Positions 8,613 through 17,150 of a stretch of 64,000 bases of DNA are shown piece by piece. The position numbers were made by a program, and so were the translations under genes. Under the pieces are notes generated by a model that was not told where the DNA came from, ran no database searches, and worked only from the letters and a program-made list of their open reading frames with translations. Source of the DNA: Streptomyces sp. P3. GTDB lineage: Bacteria > Actinomycetota > Actinomycetes > Streptomycetales > Streptomycetaceae. The DNA is taken from positions 2,604,001-2,668,000 of the forward strand of contig NZ_CP028369.1 of assembly GCF_003032475.1 (NCBI RefSeq), read 5' to 3'. Position 1 is the first letter of the stretch. Every line of letters begins with the position of its first letter.

Positions 8613-9974
8613 TTACGCCACGCGGGGCTTCGCGCCGCCGCCGTGCCGCGCCGAGGACAGCAGGCCGCGGACGGTCGTCGCCCAGCCCAGCGCGAGGACC
8701 ACGGCGGCCACCGACAGGCCCAGCGCGCCGTTCAGCGGCATGACGATGCCGACCGCGCCGCCGAACACCCAGCACACCTGGAGCATCGTCTCGGAGCGGG
8801 CGAAGGCCGAGGTGCGGACCAGTTCCGGGACGTCCCGCTGGATCAGCGCGTCCAGGGACAGCTTGGCGAGGGCCTGGGAGAAGCCGGCGACCGCCGCCAG
8901 ACAGGCCACCAGGAACGCGCCGAAGAACGCGGCCGCCGTGATCGTCGCGCCGAGCACGACGGCGACGACGGCGACGATGATCACCTCTGGTGCTCTGGAG
9001 CGCAGCCACGCCCCGACGGCCGTGCCGAGCGCGTTGCCCAGGCCGGCCGAGACGGCCACCATGCCCAGCGACACGGCCGCGCTCTGTCCGGTGATCGGGT
9101 GCTCGCGCAGCAGGAACGCCAGGAAGAAGGTCAGGAACCCGGACAGCCAGCGCAGGGCCGCGTTGGCGCCGAGGGCGTGCGTGACGGCGATGCCGACCGT
9201 CCGCAGGCCGGGCCGCTTCTGCTGCTGCCGGTGCGGGCCGTGCAGATGCTGCTCGTCGGCGGCGAGCAGGGCCACGTCCTCGCCCTTGGCGGAGTCGACC
9301 TTGCGGGGGAGCGAGAAGGACAGGAACGTCCCCGCCACGAAGATGACGAAGGCGCCGTAGAGCGGGTAGCGCGGGCCGAGCGCCTGCAGTCCCGCTCCGA
9401 CGGGCGCGGCGACACCGGTGGCGAGAAGCCCGCCCAGGGTGACCCGTGAGTTGGCTTTGACCAGGGAGAACCCAGGAGGCAGCAGTCGGGGCACGACGGC
9501 GCTGCGGACGACTCCGTACGCCTTGGAGGAGACCAGCACGCCGAGCGCGGCCGGATACAGCTCGATGCTGCCGGTGGCGACGGCGCCGGACAGGACGAGC
9601 GCCAGGAGCGCCCGGGCCAGCATCGCCCCGGCCATGGCGGCGCGCCGCCCGTGCGGGAGCCGGTCCAGCAGCGGGCCGATCACCGGGGCGAGGACGGTGA
9701 AGGGGGCCATGGTGATGGCGAGGTAGAGGGCGACGCGGCCGCGCGCCTCGTCGGTGGGCACGGAGAAGAACACGGTGGAGGCGAGCGCGACGGTGATCAT
9801 GACGTCGCCGGCGCCGTTCACCCCGTGCAGTTCGATCAGCTTGCCGAGGCCGGACTCGCCGGCGCCGTGCGCGTGGGTCGCCTTCCTGATCCCGCGGGCG
9901 GTGCCGGTGAACGGGAAGTGCAGGGCACGGCCGATCGCGCGGACGGACCCGCTCCTCCGGCCCGAACCGCTCAC
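8613..9974 (-). CDS. MFS transporter
   Basis: A 453-residue integral membrane protein with about twelve hydrophobic segments and a central cytoplasmic loop (GEDVALLAADEQHLHGPHRQQQ, split here for length). The signature after TM2, DRLPHGRRAA, resembles the MFS loop 2-3 motif. GTG at 9974 is chosen because AAGGGGAGGGG lies just upstream; the open frame reaches 10574, but the extra 200 residues are repetitive shadow sequence. Substrate unknown. It is transcribed away from the DUF3027 gene. Confidence 0.85.
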   Translation of the reverse strand: MSGSGRRSGSVRAIGRALHFPFTGTARGIRKATHAHGAGESGLGKLIELHGVNGAGDVMITVALASTVFFSVPTDEARGRVALYLAITMAPFTVLAPVIGPLLDRLPHGRRAAMAGAMLARALLALVLSGAVATGSIELYPAALGVLVSSKAYGVVRSAVVPRLLPPGFSLVKANSRVTLGGLLATGVAAPVGAGLQALGPRYPLYGAFVIFVAGTFLSFSLPRKVDSAKGEDVALLAADEQHLHGPHRQQQKRPGLRTVGIAVTHALGANAALRWLSGFLTFFLAFLLREHPITGQSAAVSLGMVAVSAGLGNALGTAVGAWLRSRAPEVIIVAVVAVVLGATITAAAFFGAFLVACLAAVAGFSQALAKLSLDALIQRDVPELVRTSAFARSETMLQVCWVFGGAVGIVMPLNGALGLSVAAVVLALGWATTVRGLLSSARHGGGAKPRVA

Positions 9975-10312
9975 TCTGCCCCTCCCCTTGGTCCCCTTCG
10001 TCGCACCGATCCCGGTGGCGCCCTGGGGTGTTCTCGCGGCTGCCACCCCGTCATAGTGCCCCGAGAAAGCCGTGCATAGTGCGGTTACCGCGCGTATGGC
10101 CGTGTGACGGTCGGCGCGCCGGGCCGGTCGGGAGGTGTGCCGGAGGTGTTCCGCGGGGCGGGCCGGCGGGGCCGGGCGGGGGCCGAGGGGGGCCGAGGAG
10201 GGCCGAGGAGGGCCGGGGGGAAGGGATGCGGACGGGGGTCTCGTCGAGAGCCTTCGCAGAGCCCCGGGAGGACTTCCGGAGGGGCCCGGGATCTCCCCGG
10301 GAGGCCTGCGGG

Positions 10313-10444
10313 CGGTTCCGGGCGTGCTCAGGGACACTTCCGGACGGGTTCGGGAAGGTTTCGCCAGGGGTTCGGAAGGGGTTCGGGAAGGCTTCGCCAG
10401 GAGTTCGGGAGGGGTTCGAGAAACCTTCAGGAGGTCTTCGAAGC
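10313..10444. repeat. Degenerate 33-bp tandem repeat (11-codon period)
   Basis: Units start at about 10313, 10346, 10379 and 10412. The two central units share a perfect or near-perfect 23-bp core (GGTTCGGGAAGG, then TTCGCCAGG) at 10346-10368 and 10379-10401; flanking units are diverged. Because the unit is 33 bp, one plus frame reads an 11-residue repeat of the form FGKxSPGVRxG and one minus frame reads a PSRTP-containing repeat. Less similar copies may extend upstream to about 10250. Confidence 0.7.
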
Positions 10445-10655
10445 GCCTTCGGGAGGTCTTCGGGGGCTTTCGGTGGGTGGGAAACGTCCCGTCGGTGTAG
10501 GCCGAGCGTCCGCGAGAAGGTAGCGTGCGTAGCGCGCCGTGGCGATTGTTCTCGGCCGCGCGCCTCCCGGCCATCCCGCAGAATGGATGACAGCAGGCGC
10601 GCCCGAGCGCGATCGGGCGCGGACGTCGACGCGGCGCTCCCCCAGTGCCTCAGGC

Positions 10656-10672
10656 CTGGGAGGTACTCCCAG
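10656..10672. repeat. Small perfect hairpin, possibly a dispersed Streptomyces palindrome
   Basis: CTGGGAG-GTA-CTCCCAG gives a 7-bp stem with a 3-nt loop, inside a longer partly symmetrical stretch (CCCCCAGTGCCTCAGGC). From memory, very similar GC-rich palindromes are scattered through Streptomyces intergenic regions. It lies 68 bp before the DUF3027 start, so it could also affect that mRNA leader. Confidence 0.5.
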
Positions 10673-10739
10673 CCGCTCCGTCCGCACCCGCCGCCTTGAG
10701 GGGCGCACCGAGAGACGGCGTAGGAGAGAAGCGATACCT

Positions 10740-11666
10740 GTGAGCGCAGCGACCACGCGAAGCCGCACCCCCGACCGCCTGTGCGCCGAGGCCGTCGACC
10801 TCGCCCGCGCCGCAGCCGAGGAGGCAGCCGCCCCCGGCGTGGTCGGTGAGCACGCGGGCCTCGTCTCGGAGGGCGACCGTGTGGTCACCCACTACTTCGA
10901 GTGCAAGGAACTGGGCTACCGGGGCTGGCGCTGGGCGGCGACGGTGGCGCGGGCGTCCCGCGCCAAGATCGTCACCCTCGACGAGGTGGTGCTCCTCCCC
11001 GGCCCCGACGCGGTCCTGGCGCCCGAGTGGGTGCCGTGGAGCGAGCGACTGCGCCCCGGCGACATGGGGCCCGGCGACCTGCTGCCCACGGACGCGGAGG
11101 ATCTGCGCCTGGAGCCCGGCTACAGCGGGGAGGACGAGCCGCTGCCGAACTCGCCCGTCTCCGAGGAGATGGCGCAGCTGGCCGAGGCGGAGGACGCGGA
11201 CGTGACGCCGGCCGCGCCGGCGAAGCTGCCCACGATCCCGGTCCGGGGCACGATCGCCGCGGTGGCCGAGGAGCTGGGCCTGCGCCGGGCCCGGGTGCTG
11301 TCCCGTTACGGTCTGCACACCGCCGCCGACCGCTGGGAGGACGGCTTCGGTCCCAAGACGCCCATGGCCCAGGCGGCCCCCGCGTCCTGTGTGAGCTGCG
11401 GTTTCCTCGCCCGCATCGGCGGCTCGCTGGGGCAGGCCTTCGGTGTCTGCGCCAACGAGTTCTCCCCGGCCGACGGGCGGGTGGTCTCCCTGGCGTACGG
11501 CTGCGGCGGCCACTCGGAGGCGGCGGTGATGCCCACGCCGCCCCGGCCCGCCCCGCCGGTGATCGACGAGAACCGCGTCGACCCGTTCCCGCTGCGCCCG
11601 GCCGCCGACTCGGGCTCGGTCCCGACCGCGGCCGACGAGGAGGCGGCGGAGCTCGGCCACTCGTAG
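10740..11666 (+). CDS. DUF3027 family protein with putative Zn-binding cysteines
   Basis: A 308-residue cytosolic protein. The N-terminal half matches the actinobacterial DUF3027 family (VVTHYFECKELGYRGWRWA, a WVPWSERL segment, then DLLPT). The C-terminal half has CVSCGF, VCANEF and YGCGGHSE, together four cysteines and a His that could bind zinc. It starts at GTG 10740, eleven bases after TAGGAGAG. It is followed 93 bp later by the sacsin-type ATPase gene on the same strand; the pair may form one transcript. Biochemical role unknown. Confidence 0.85.
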   Translation: MSAATTRSRTPDRLCAEAVDLARAAAEEAAAPGVVGEHAGLVSEGDRVVTHYFECKELGYRGWRWAATVARASRAKIVTLDEVVLLPGPDAVLAPEWVPWSERLRPGDMGPGDLLPTDAEDLRLEPGYSGEDEPLPNSPVSEEMAQLAEAEDADVTPAAPAKLPTIPVRGTIAAVAEELGLRRARVLSRYGLHTAADRWEDGFGPKTPMAQAAPASCVSCGFLARIGGSLGQAFGVCANEFSPADGRVVSLAYGCGGHSEAAVMPTPPRPAPPVIDENRVDPFPLRPAADSGSVPTAADEEAAELGHS

Positions 11667-11759
11667 CGCCTCGCCCTCCTCCGCAGGCCGGACCCGGCCG
11701 GAGCGGGGGACACGGTCGCTTCCGTGAGCGGTACCTTCGTCCTCACGCCGAGGAGAAGA

Positions 11760-14700
11760 GTGAACGTGAGCAAGTTCGTGCGGCCGGCGCCCGAGGGCGC
11801 GGATCCGTTCGGCACGGCACGCCTGCGCCGTGGAGTGCTGGACGCCTGGGCCACCAGTCCCGCCCGCTTCCGGGAGGACGCCAACGCCGAGGAGGATCTC
11901 GTCCTCGGCGGGTACCGGGACCGGCTCGTCGTCGAGCTGGCGCAGAACGCCGCCGACGCCGCGGCCCGGGGCGGGGTGCCGGGGCGGCTGCGCCTCACCC
12001 TGCGGGACGGCGTTCTCGTCGCGGCCAACACCGGCGCGCATCTGGACGCCGCGGGCGTGGAGTCCCTCGCCACGCTGCGGGCGTCCGCCAAGCGGGAGGA
12101 ACGGCAGTCCGCCGTGGCCGTCGGGCGGTTCGGCGTCGGTTTCGCCGCCGTCCTCGCGGTCACCGACGAGCCGGCCGTGGTCGGCCGGTACGGCGGTGTC
12201 CGCTGGGACCTGGCCGAGGCCCGGTCGCTCGCCTCCGAGACCGCCCGGCACAGTCCGGGCCTCGGTGACGAGGTGCGGCGGCGGGACGGACACGTGCCCC
12301 TGCTGCGACTGCCCTTCGCGGCCCAGGGCACCGCCCCCGACCCGTACGACACGGCCGTCATCCTCCCGCTGCGCGACGCCGCCGCGGCCGATCTCGCCGA
12401 GAGGCTGCTCATCGCGGTCGACGACGCCCTCCTGCTCGCCCTGCCGGGGCTGGAGGAGGTCGTCATCGAGGTCGGGGACGGCGCCGCGCGCACCCTGCGT
12501 CGTTCCGCCGACGGCGACCTGACCGTCGTCACCGACAGTGAGCGCGGAGTCACCCGGTGGCGGACCGCCGCCGCGCACGGCCCCCTCGGCCCCGAACTGC
12601 TCGCCGACCGTCCGGTGGAGGAGCGGCTGCGGCCCCACTGGTCGGTCACCTGGGCGGTGCCCGTCGACGACGAGGGCGCGCCCGTGGCGCCCCGCACCAC
12701 GCCGGTCGTCCACGCGCCCACCCCCAGCGACGAGCCGCTGGGTCTGCCCGCCCTGCTGATCGCGTCCTTCCCGCTCGACACCACCCGTCGTCATGCGGCG
12801 CCGGGTCCGCTGACCGACCATCTGGTGCGGCGCGCGGCCCAGGCGTACGCCGAACTCCTCGCCGGCTGGCGGCCGGTGGGCCCGGGGATCATCGATCTCG
12901 TGCCCGGCCCGCTGGGCCGGGGCGCGCTGGACGGGGCGTTGCGCCAGGCCGTCCTGGAGCTGCTGCCGCGCACCGCGTTCCTGCCGCCGGCCGTCGCGCC
13001 CGCGCCGGAGGAGGGCGCGGAGGAGCGTGGGGACGAGGGCGAGGTCGCGGTGGGGCTGCCGGAGGCCCTGCGCCCCCGGGACGCCGAGGTCGTCGAGGGC
13101 GCGGGCGCCGACACGGTGCGGGTGCTGGCGGAGGTGCTGCCGACGCTGCTGCCCGCCGGTCTCGAGCGGCGCGTGGAGCTGCGCACGCTCGGCGTCGCCC
13201 GGATCCCGCTCGCGGACGTCGTCGACCGGCTGGCCGGTCTGGACAAGGAGCCGGGCTGGTGGCACCGGCTCTACGACAGTCTGGCCGGGGTCGACCCGGA
13301 CCGGCTCACCGGGCTGCCCGTGCCGCTCGCCGGGGGCGACTCGCAGGCCTTCGGCGCCGGTGGCGCAAGGCGGACCGCCATCGGCCCGCGCCAGGTGCTG
13401 CTGCCCACCCCGGACTCGGCCGGCCTCGACGCGGACGTCCTCGGCCGGCTCGGCCTCAAGGTCGCCCATGAGGACGCCGCGCATCCGCTGCTGGAGAAGC
13501 TGGGCGCCCTGCCCGCCACCCCGCGGGCCGTCCTGACCACCCCGCAGGTGCGGGCGGCTGTCGCCGCGTCCCTGGACGACGACGGCGGCGCGTGGGACGA
13601 CCAGGGCGCCCCGGACGCCGAGGAGCTCGCCGACGCGGTCCTCGCGCTCGTGCGGGACGCGGGTCTGGAGCCCGGCGACGAGCCGTGGCTCGGTGCGCTC
13701 GCGCTGCCGGACGAGGAGGGTGAACTGGCGCCCGCCGGTGAGCTCGTGCTGCCCGGCAGCGCGTTCGCCTCCGTCATCCGGGAAGGCGAAGTCGTTTTCG
13801 TCGACGCGGAGTTGGCGGAGAAGTGGGGCGAGCAGCCGCTCGCGGCCTGCGGCGTCCTCGCCGACTTCGCGCTGGTCCGCGCCACCGACGTCGTCCTCGA
13901 CCCGGACGAACTGGAGCCCCGGGACGGGGACTTCGCCGAGCCGGACGACGCTGGGCTGCTGGACGCCGTCGACGTGTGGTGCGAGGACGTCCTCGACCGC
14001 TTCCCCGACAGCCCGGTGCCTCCGGTCGCCACCGAGCTGGTCGCCGTGCGTGACCTCGACCTGGTCGACGAGGACCGCTGGCCGCAGGCGCTCGCCCTGC
14101 TCGCGCGGCCGCCGCTGCGGGACGCCCTCGTGCAGCCGCTGCGCGTCCTGCTGCCCGACGGCACCCATGAGACGGTACGGCCGTACACGGCCTGGTGGCT
14201 GCGTGGGAACCCGGTTCTCGACGGCCGCCGCCCGGCCGGACTCCTGGCCTTCGGCGGCGACCCGCTGCTGCGCGGCCTGTACGACGAGGCCGACGCCACG
14301 GGCTTCGACGACGAGCAGGTGCTGCGGGCCCTGGGGGTGCGCACCTCGGTGGCCGCCCTCCTGGACGAGCCCGGCGGCGCCGCCGAGCTGCTGGACCGTC
14401 TCGCCGATCCGGAGCGTCCCGTCACCTCCGCGCAACTGCACGGCCTGTACGGGGCGTTGGCGGAGTTGGATCCGGAGCAGGTCACCCTGCCCGACGAGCT
14501 GAGGGCCGTCGTGGACGGCCGGGTGGAGGTGGTGGACGCGGCCGACGCCGTGGTCGTCGACTCACCCGATCTGCTCCCCTTCACGCAGGGTGTCCCGCTG
14601 CTGCCCGTGCGGCCGTCGCGGGCCGCCGAACTGGCCGAGCTGTTCCAGGTGCGGCGGCTGAGCGAGTCCGTCACGGGCGAGGTCGACTCCGAGGGCGCCG

Positions 14701-14966
14701 AGCACGACGTGCCGGAGCCGGTGCGGGTGCTCCTCGGATCGCGCACACCCGCCACCTACGTCGAGCACGAGGAACTGGTCGTCGACGGCGTGGAGATCGA
14801 CTGGCGGCTGACGGACGGCGGAGTCCTGCACGCCGCCACCCTGGAGGGCATCGCCGCCGGCCTCGCCTGGGCGGCCGGGCAGTGGCCGCGCCGGTTCGAG
14901 GTCGCGGCCCTGCTGGAGGACCCGACCCGCACTCAGGAACTGGCCCGCGACCGCTGGTTCGACTGA
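11760..14966 (+). CDS. Sacsin N-terminal ATPase-like (GHKL) protein
   Basis: About 1068 residues. The N-terminal 200 residues carry a GHKL/Hsp90-type ATP site: ELAQNAADAA (Asn binds Mg-ATP), VAANTGAHLD, and the glycine lid GRFGVGFAAV. This arrangement matches the sacsin-repeat N-terminal ATPase annotated in many actinobacteria. The remaining 850 residues are acidic and Leu/Ala-rich with no recognised domain, and there are no membrane segments. AGGAG at 11751-11755 supports GTG at 11760 or 11766; a GTG at 11724 is less likely. A strong hairpin terminator follows at 14993. Likely an ATP-dependent conformational or chaperone-like factor. Confidence 0.85.
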   Translation: MNVSKFVRPAPEGADPFGTARLRRGVLDAWATSPARFREDANAEEDLVLGGYRDRLVVELAQNAADAAARGGVPGRLRLTLRDGVLVAANTGAHLDAAGVESLATLRASAKREERQSAVAVGRFGVGFAAVLAVTDEPAVVGRYGGVRWDLAEARSLASETARHSPGLGDEVRRRDGHVPLLRLPFAAQGTAPDPYDTAVILPLRDAAAADLAERLLIAVDDALLLALPGLEEVVIEVGDGAARTLRRSADGDLTVVTDSERGVTRWRTAAAHGPLGPELLADRPVEERLRPHWSVTWAVPVDDEGAPVAPRTTPVVHAPTPSDEPLGLPALLIASFPLDTTRRHAAPGPLTDHLVRRAAQAYAELLAGWRPVGPGIIDLVPGPLGRGALDGALRQAVLELLPRTAFLPPAVAPAPEEGAEERGDEGEVAVGLPEALRPRDAEVVEGAGADTVRVLAEVLPTLLPAGLERRVELRTLGVARIPLADVVDRLAGLDKEPGWWHRLYDSLAGVDPDRLTGLPVPLAGGDSQAFGAGGARRTAIGPRQVLLPTPDSAGLDADVLGRLGLKVAHEDAAHPLLEKLGALPATPRAVLTTPQVRAAVAASLDDDGGAWDDQGAPDAEELADAVLALVRDAGLEPGDEPWLGALALPDEEGELAPAGELVLPGSAFASVIREGEVVFVDAELAEKWGEQPLAACGVLADFALVRATDVVLDPDELEPRDGDFAEPDDAGLLDAVDVWCEDVLDRFPDSPVPPVATELVAVRDLDLVDEDRWPQALALLARPPLRDALVQPLRVLLPDGTHETVRPYTAWWLRGNPVLDGRRPAGLLAFGGDPLLRGLYDEADATGFDDEQVLRALGVRTSVAALLDEPGGAAELLDRLADPERPVTSAQLHGLYGALAELDPEQVTLPDELRAVVDGRVEVVDAADAVVVDSPDLLPFTQGVPLLPVRPSRAAELAELFQVRRLSESVTGEVDSEGAEHDVPEPVRVLLGSRTPATYVEHEELVVDGVEIDWRLTDGGVLHAATLEGIAAGLAWAAGQWPRRFEVAALLEDPTRTQELARDRWFD

Positions 14967-14992
14967 GAGACGGACGGACCGTCGGCCAGAGA

Positions 14993-15029
14993 GGGCTGCC
15001 CCACCGGTGAATATCCGGTGGGGCAGCCC
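14993..15029. terminator. Strong hairpin terminator
   Basis: A perfect 15-bp stem (GGGCTGCCCCACCGG and its complement) with the 7-nt loop TGAATAT, 26 bp after the stop of the sacsin-type gene. No U-tract follows on the plus strand, as is usual in Streptomyces. It can serve both strands, because the orphan immunity-like gene ends at 15056 on the minus strand. Confidence 0.85.
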
Positions 15030-15055
15030 TGTCCGTCCCCGTCACGGCGGTTTCG

Positions 15056-15445
15056 TCACTCCAGGACGTGCGCGTACATGGTGCGGTGTCGTGCATACAT
15101 TCGACCCAGCTCCCACGGGTCGTCCCGGACGTCCAGGAACTCAAGGACGAGCGAGAACAGGTGCCGCACGACCCGCTCGTGCTGCTGCGGGGTCAGGTGA
15201 TCCGGGTCCTTCCAGCCTCCGAGGTCCAAGTCGGGGAAGAAGTCCAGCAGGACGAGCTTGTGCCAGTAGAAGCTGCTGCACTCACCCCTGCGGACGACCA
15301 GCCACTCGGTGAAGCCGCGCAGAATTCCACCAGAGCCGCCGACGTCCATCCCTGTGAGAAACATGGCTGTCGCGTAGTAGGTGTTGTTCAGGCCATGCCC
15401 CTCCGGGTTGTCCCGCAACACCTCGATGGTCGTCCTGTCAGTCAT
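15056..15445 (-). CDS. Probable orphan immunity protein of a polymorphic toxin
   Basis: A 129-residue acidic soluble protein with no signal or membrane segment. I do not recognise a named family. Its context suggests immunity: its ATG at 15445 lies 7 bp after the stop of a truncated toxin-like C-terminus on the same strand, with AGGGGACG serving as ribosome-binding site inside that junction. Polymorphic toxins are normally followed immediately by their immunity gene. Codon use is less extremely GC-rich than in neighbouring housekeeping genes, which fits an acquired cassette. It is intact although the toxin is not. Confidence 0.6.
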   Translation of the reverse strand: MTDRTTIEVLRDNPEGHGLNNTYYATAMFLTGMDVGGSGGILRGFTEWLVVRRGECSSFYWHKLVLLDFFPDLDLGGWKDPDHLTPQQHERVVRHLFSLVLEFLDVRDDPWELGRMYARHRTMYAHVLE

Positions 15446-15452
15446 TCGTCCC

Positions 15453-15629
15453 CTAGAACCCGAAGTCGATTAGGTTGTGCTTCGCCCACTGGGCTTTGTA
15501 CTCGGCGATGGTGTCCCCGCCCCGGCCGGTCCAGGCGTCGTAGACACGGCCGTTGTAGACCACCACCACGTGGAAGTACCACCCCCCGTCCTTGTCGCGG
15601 TACTTCGGAAGGATGGCCTCGCCGACGGC
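15453..15629 (-). pseudogene. 5'-truncated C-terminus of a papain-like-fold/deamidase-type toxin
   Basis: The frame encodes 58 residues, beginning abruptly after an in-frame TGA (15630-15632) and ending DFGF. The core YFHVVVVYNGRVYDAWTG followed by TIAEYK resembles the His-strand and the VYDA(L/M)TG-EY motif of papain-fold toxin C-termini in polymorphic toxin proteins. The upstream catalytic Cys part is absent and no start codon with a ribosome-binding site is visible. This is the remnant of a larger gene whose 5' part was lost at about 15630. The family call is from motif memory; the truncation itself is directly visible. Confidence 0.55.
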
Positions 15630-15907
15630 TCAACGGTGACGATCGTGCCGCCTTCGGCTCCTTTCCGGAGGGAACATTCGACAGGGCTGTCTCCATGCGG
15701 CCCGGCAGGACCTGGACCACAGTCCGGCCTGTCCTCGGCCCTGACTTCAACGGCGACGGGAAGGCAGACCCCGCCGCGCCGATGGCCAACGGCGACCTGC
15801 GTTGGTACGCGGGCGACGGCAACGGCGGGCCGGCGGTCAGCAAGAGCATGTGGCCGACGGTCCAGACGCCTGACGGCGCGTCGGGAGGCAACTGGTGGGC
15901 GCCGTAA
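15629..15907 (+). pseudogene. 5'-truncated FG-GAP/VCBS-repeat protein fragment
   Basis: A 92-codon frame ending in TAA at 15905-15907. It contains DFNGDGKADPAA followed by GDLRWYAGDGNGG, the calcium-binding-type FG-GAP/VCBS repeat seen in Streptomyces secreted proteins, and ends SGGNWWAP. There is no start, signal peptide or further repeat upstream; similarity stops at about 15630, exactly where the oppositely oriented toxin fragment also stops. I read this as the 3' remnant of a secreted beta-propeller or peptidase-associated protein. Confidence 0.55.
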
Positions 15908-16100
15908 GCCGAACGGGGTCGACCTCGGGTGTTTCGGGGCCGGTCTCTCACTCCCGAAATCCTCCCTCGGCTCGTACAACCATTCTCCTCCGTCACGCAT
16001 CTCACCGCATGAGCCAACAGGTTCCACGATCATTGACCCCGCGCATGGCGAGCCGTTGGGAGCGCCCACCGCCGGGGCCCTTTCTCCACCGGGGGAATGC

Positions 16101-17024
16101 ATGCGCATACGCGCCACCGTGGTCGCCGTCACCGGCGCCGTGGCCCTCTCCGCCTTCGTCGTGCCGGCCGCACAGGCCGCCGGCGGCGGCGCGCACCGCT
16201 CCGTCGACACCCAGAAGGCGCTGCACGCCGCCGCCTCCGGCCGGAGCACCTTCACCGGCTCGACGGGCGGAACGGGCACCCCGTACGCCCTGGACGCCAG
16301 GTTCACCGGCGTCAGCGTCAACAACGGCAAGCCGATCGTGGCGGGAACGACCGGCAGGGTCAGCGTCCCCGTCACGTTCAAGGTGACGCACGGCGCCGGC
16401 GTCGACGTCACGGCGGGCGACACCGAGCTGGACGTGTTCATCTACCGCGGCTCGTTCGACGAGCCGGCCAACCTCCTTCTCGGTGACTACGCCCCGAGCT
16501 GCTCCAACACCTCGGCCACGGTCGCCACCTGCACGGGAACCATCGACATTCTCCCGGGCGAGGAGCTGGAGAACGCCGACGCCACCGGCTGGAGGGCGGC
16601 CGGCTACATCGTCGACTGGAACGACGTCGACCCCCGCGCGGACGACATCGACTTCAGCAAGGTCGGCTTCATCGAGAACTCGGCCCTGACGACCGCCAAG
16701 CTCCAGCGTCTGTCCAAGCTGACCGTCAATGCCGCGCCGGAGCCGGTGAAGAAGGGCAAGACCCTCACCGTCACCGGCAAGCTGTCCCGCGCCAACTGGG
16801 ACTCCGGCACGTACGCGGGCTACTCCACCCAGCCCGTGAAGCTGCAGTTCCGCAAGAAGGGCAGCAGCACCTACACCACGGTGAAGACCGTCAAGACCAG
16901 CACCACCGGCAGCCTGAAGACCACGGTCAAGGCGACGGTGGACGGCTACTTCCGCTACGTCTTCGCGGGCACCTCGACGACCCCGGCGGCCACCGCCGCG
17001 GGTGACTTCGTCGACGTGAAGTGA
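16101..17024 (+). CDS. Secreted protein, tandem paralogue 1
   Basis: A 307-residue precursor starting at ATG 16101 (MRIRATVVAV) with GGGGGA upstream; an overlapping ATG at 16097 is out of frame. Residues 1-29 are a signal peptide ending PAAQA. The N-terminal mature domain (about 45-200) is beta-rich and contains one Cys pair (SCSNTSA, ATCTGT). The C-terminal 95 residues (from AAPEPVKKGKTLTVTGKL) form an Ig-like or bacterial adhesive beta-sandwich, almost identical to that of the next gene. Exported, probably wall- or matrix-associated; ligand unknown. A hairpin terminator follows at 17040. Confidence 0.85.
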   Translation: MRIRATVVAVTGAVALSAFVVPAAQAAGGGAHRSVDTQKALHAAASGRSTFTGSTGGTGTPYALDARFTGVSVNNGKPIVAGTTGRVSVPVTFKVTHGAGVDVTAGDTELDVFIYRGSFDEPANLLLGDYAPSCSNTSATVATCTGTIDILPGEELENADATGWRAAGYIVDWNDVDPRADDIDFSKVGFIENSALTTAKLQRLSKLTVNAAPEPVKKGKTLTVTGKLSRANWDSGTYAGYSTQPVKLQFRKKGSSTYTTVKTVKTSTTGSLKTTVKATVDGYFRYVFAGTSTTPAATAAGDFVDVK

Positions 17025-17039
17025 CACCGGGCGCGTGAC

Positions 17040-17073
17040 GGCGGCCGGTCCCGGATCCCCGGGGCCGGCCGCC
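17040..17073. terminator. Hairpin terminator after secreted paralogue 1
   Basis: GGCGGCCGG at 17040-17048 pairs perfectly with CCGGCCGCC at 17065-17073; the 16-nt interval (with CCCCGGGG) is also self-complementary. It lies 16 bp after the stop codon, so the two paralogues probably have separate transcripts. Confidence 0.75.
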
Positions 17074-17150
17074 CCTCCGCGCGCTCGCGGCCCTCACGCT
17101 CTCCCGCCTCTCTTTCCTCTCACAGCTCATTGGCTTTCTGGAGAACACCC

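Larger units (their letters stand above)
9975..10739. other. 765-bp intergenic region with repeats, no convincing gene
   Basis: All frames stay open here because GC is extreme, but the translations are low-complexity Arg/Gly/Pro and none has a good start with a ribosome-binding site. The region holds a G-rich stretch (10130-10220), the 33-bp tandem repeat listed separately, and a small hairpin at 10656-10672. The end nearest 10740 carries TAGGAGAG, the ribosome-binding site of the DUF3027 gene. I see no RNA gene. Confidence 0.55.

Noticed and set aside
10028..10699. Long open frames on both strands between the MFS and DUF3027 genes
   Set aside because: The product is the translated tandem repeat plus Arg/Gly/Pro shadow sequence, with no start signal.
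15908..16100. Possible extension of the VCBS fragment or a small gene before the first secreted paralogue
   Set aside because: The frame ends at TAA 15907. The remaining 190 bp has no start with a ribosome-binding site and more likely holds the promoter of the paralogue.
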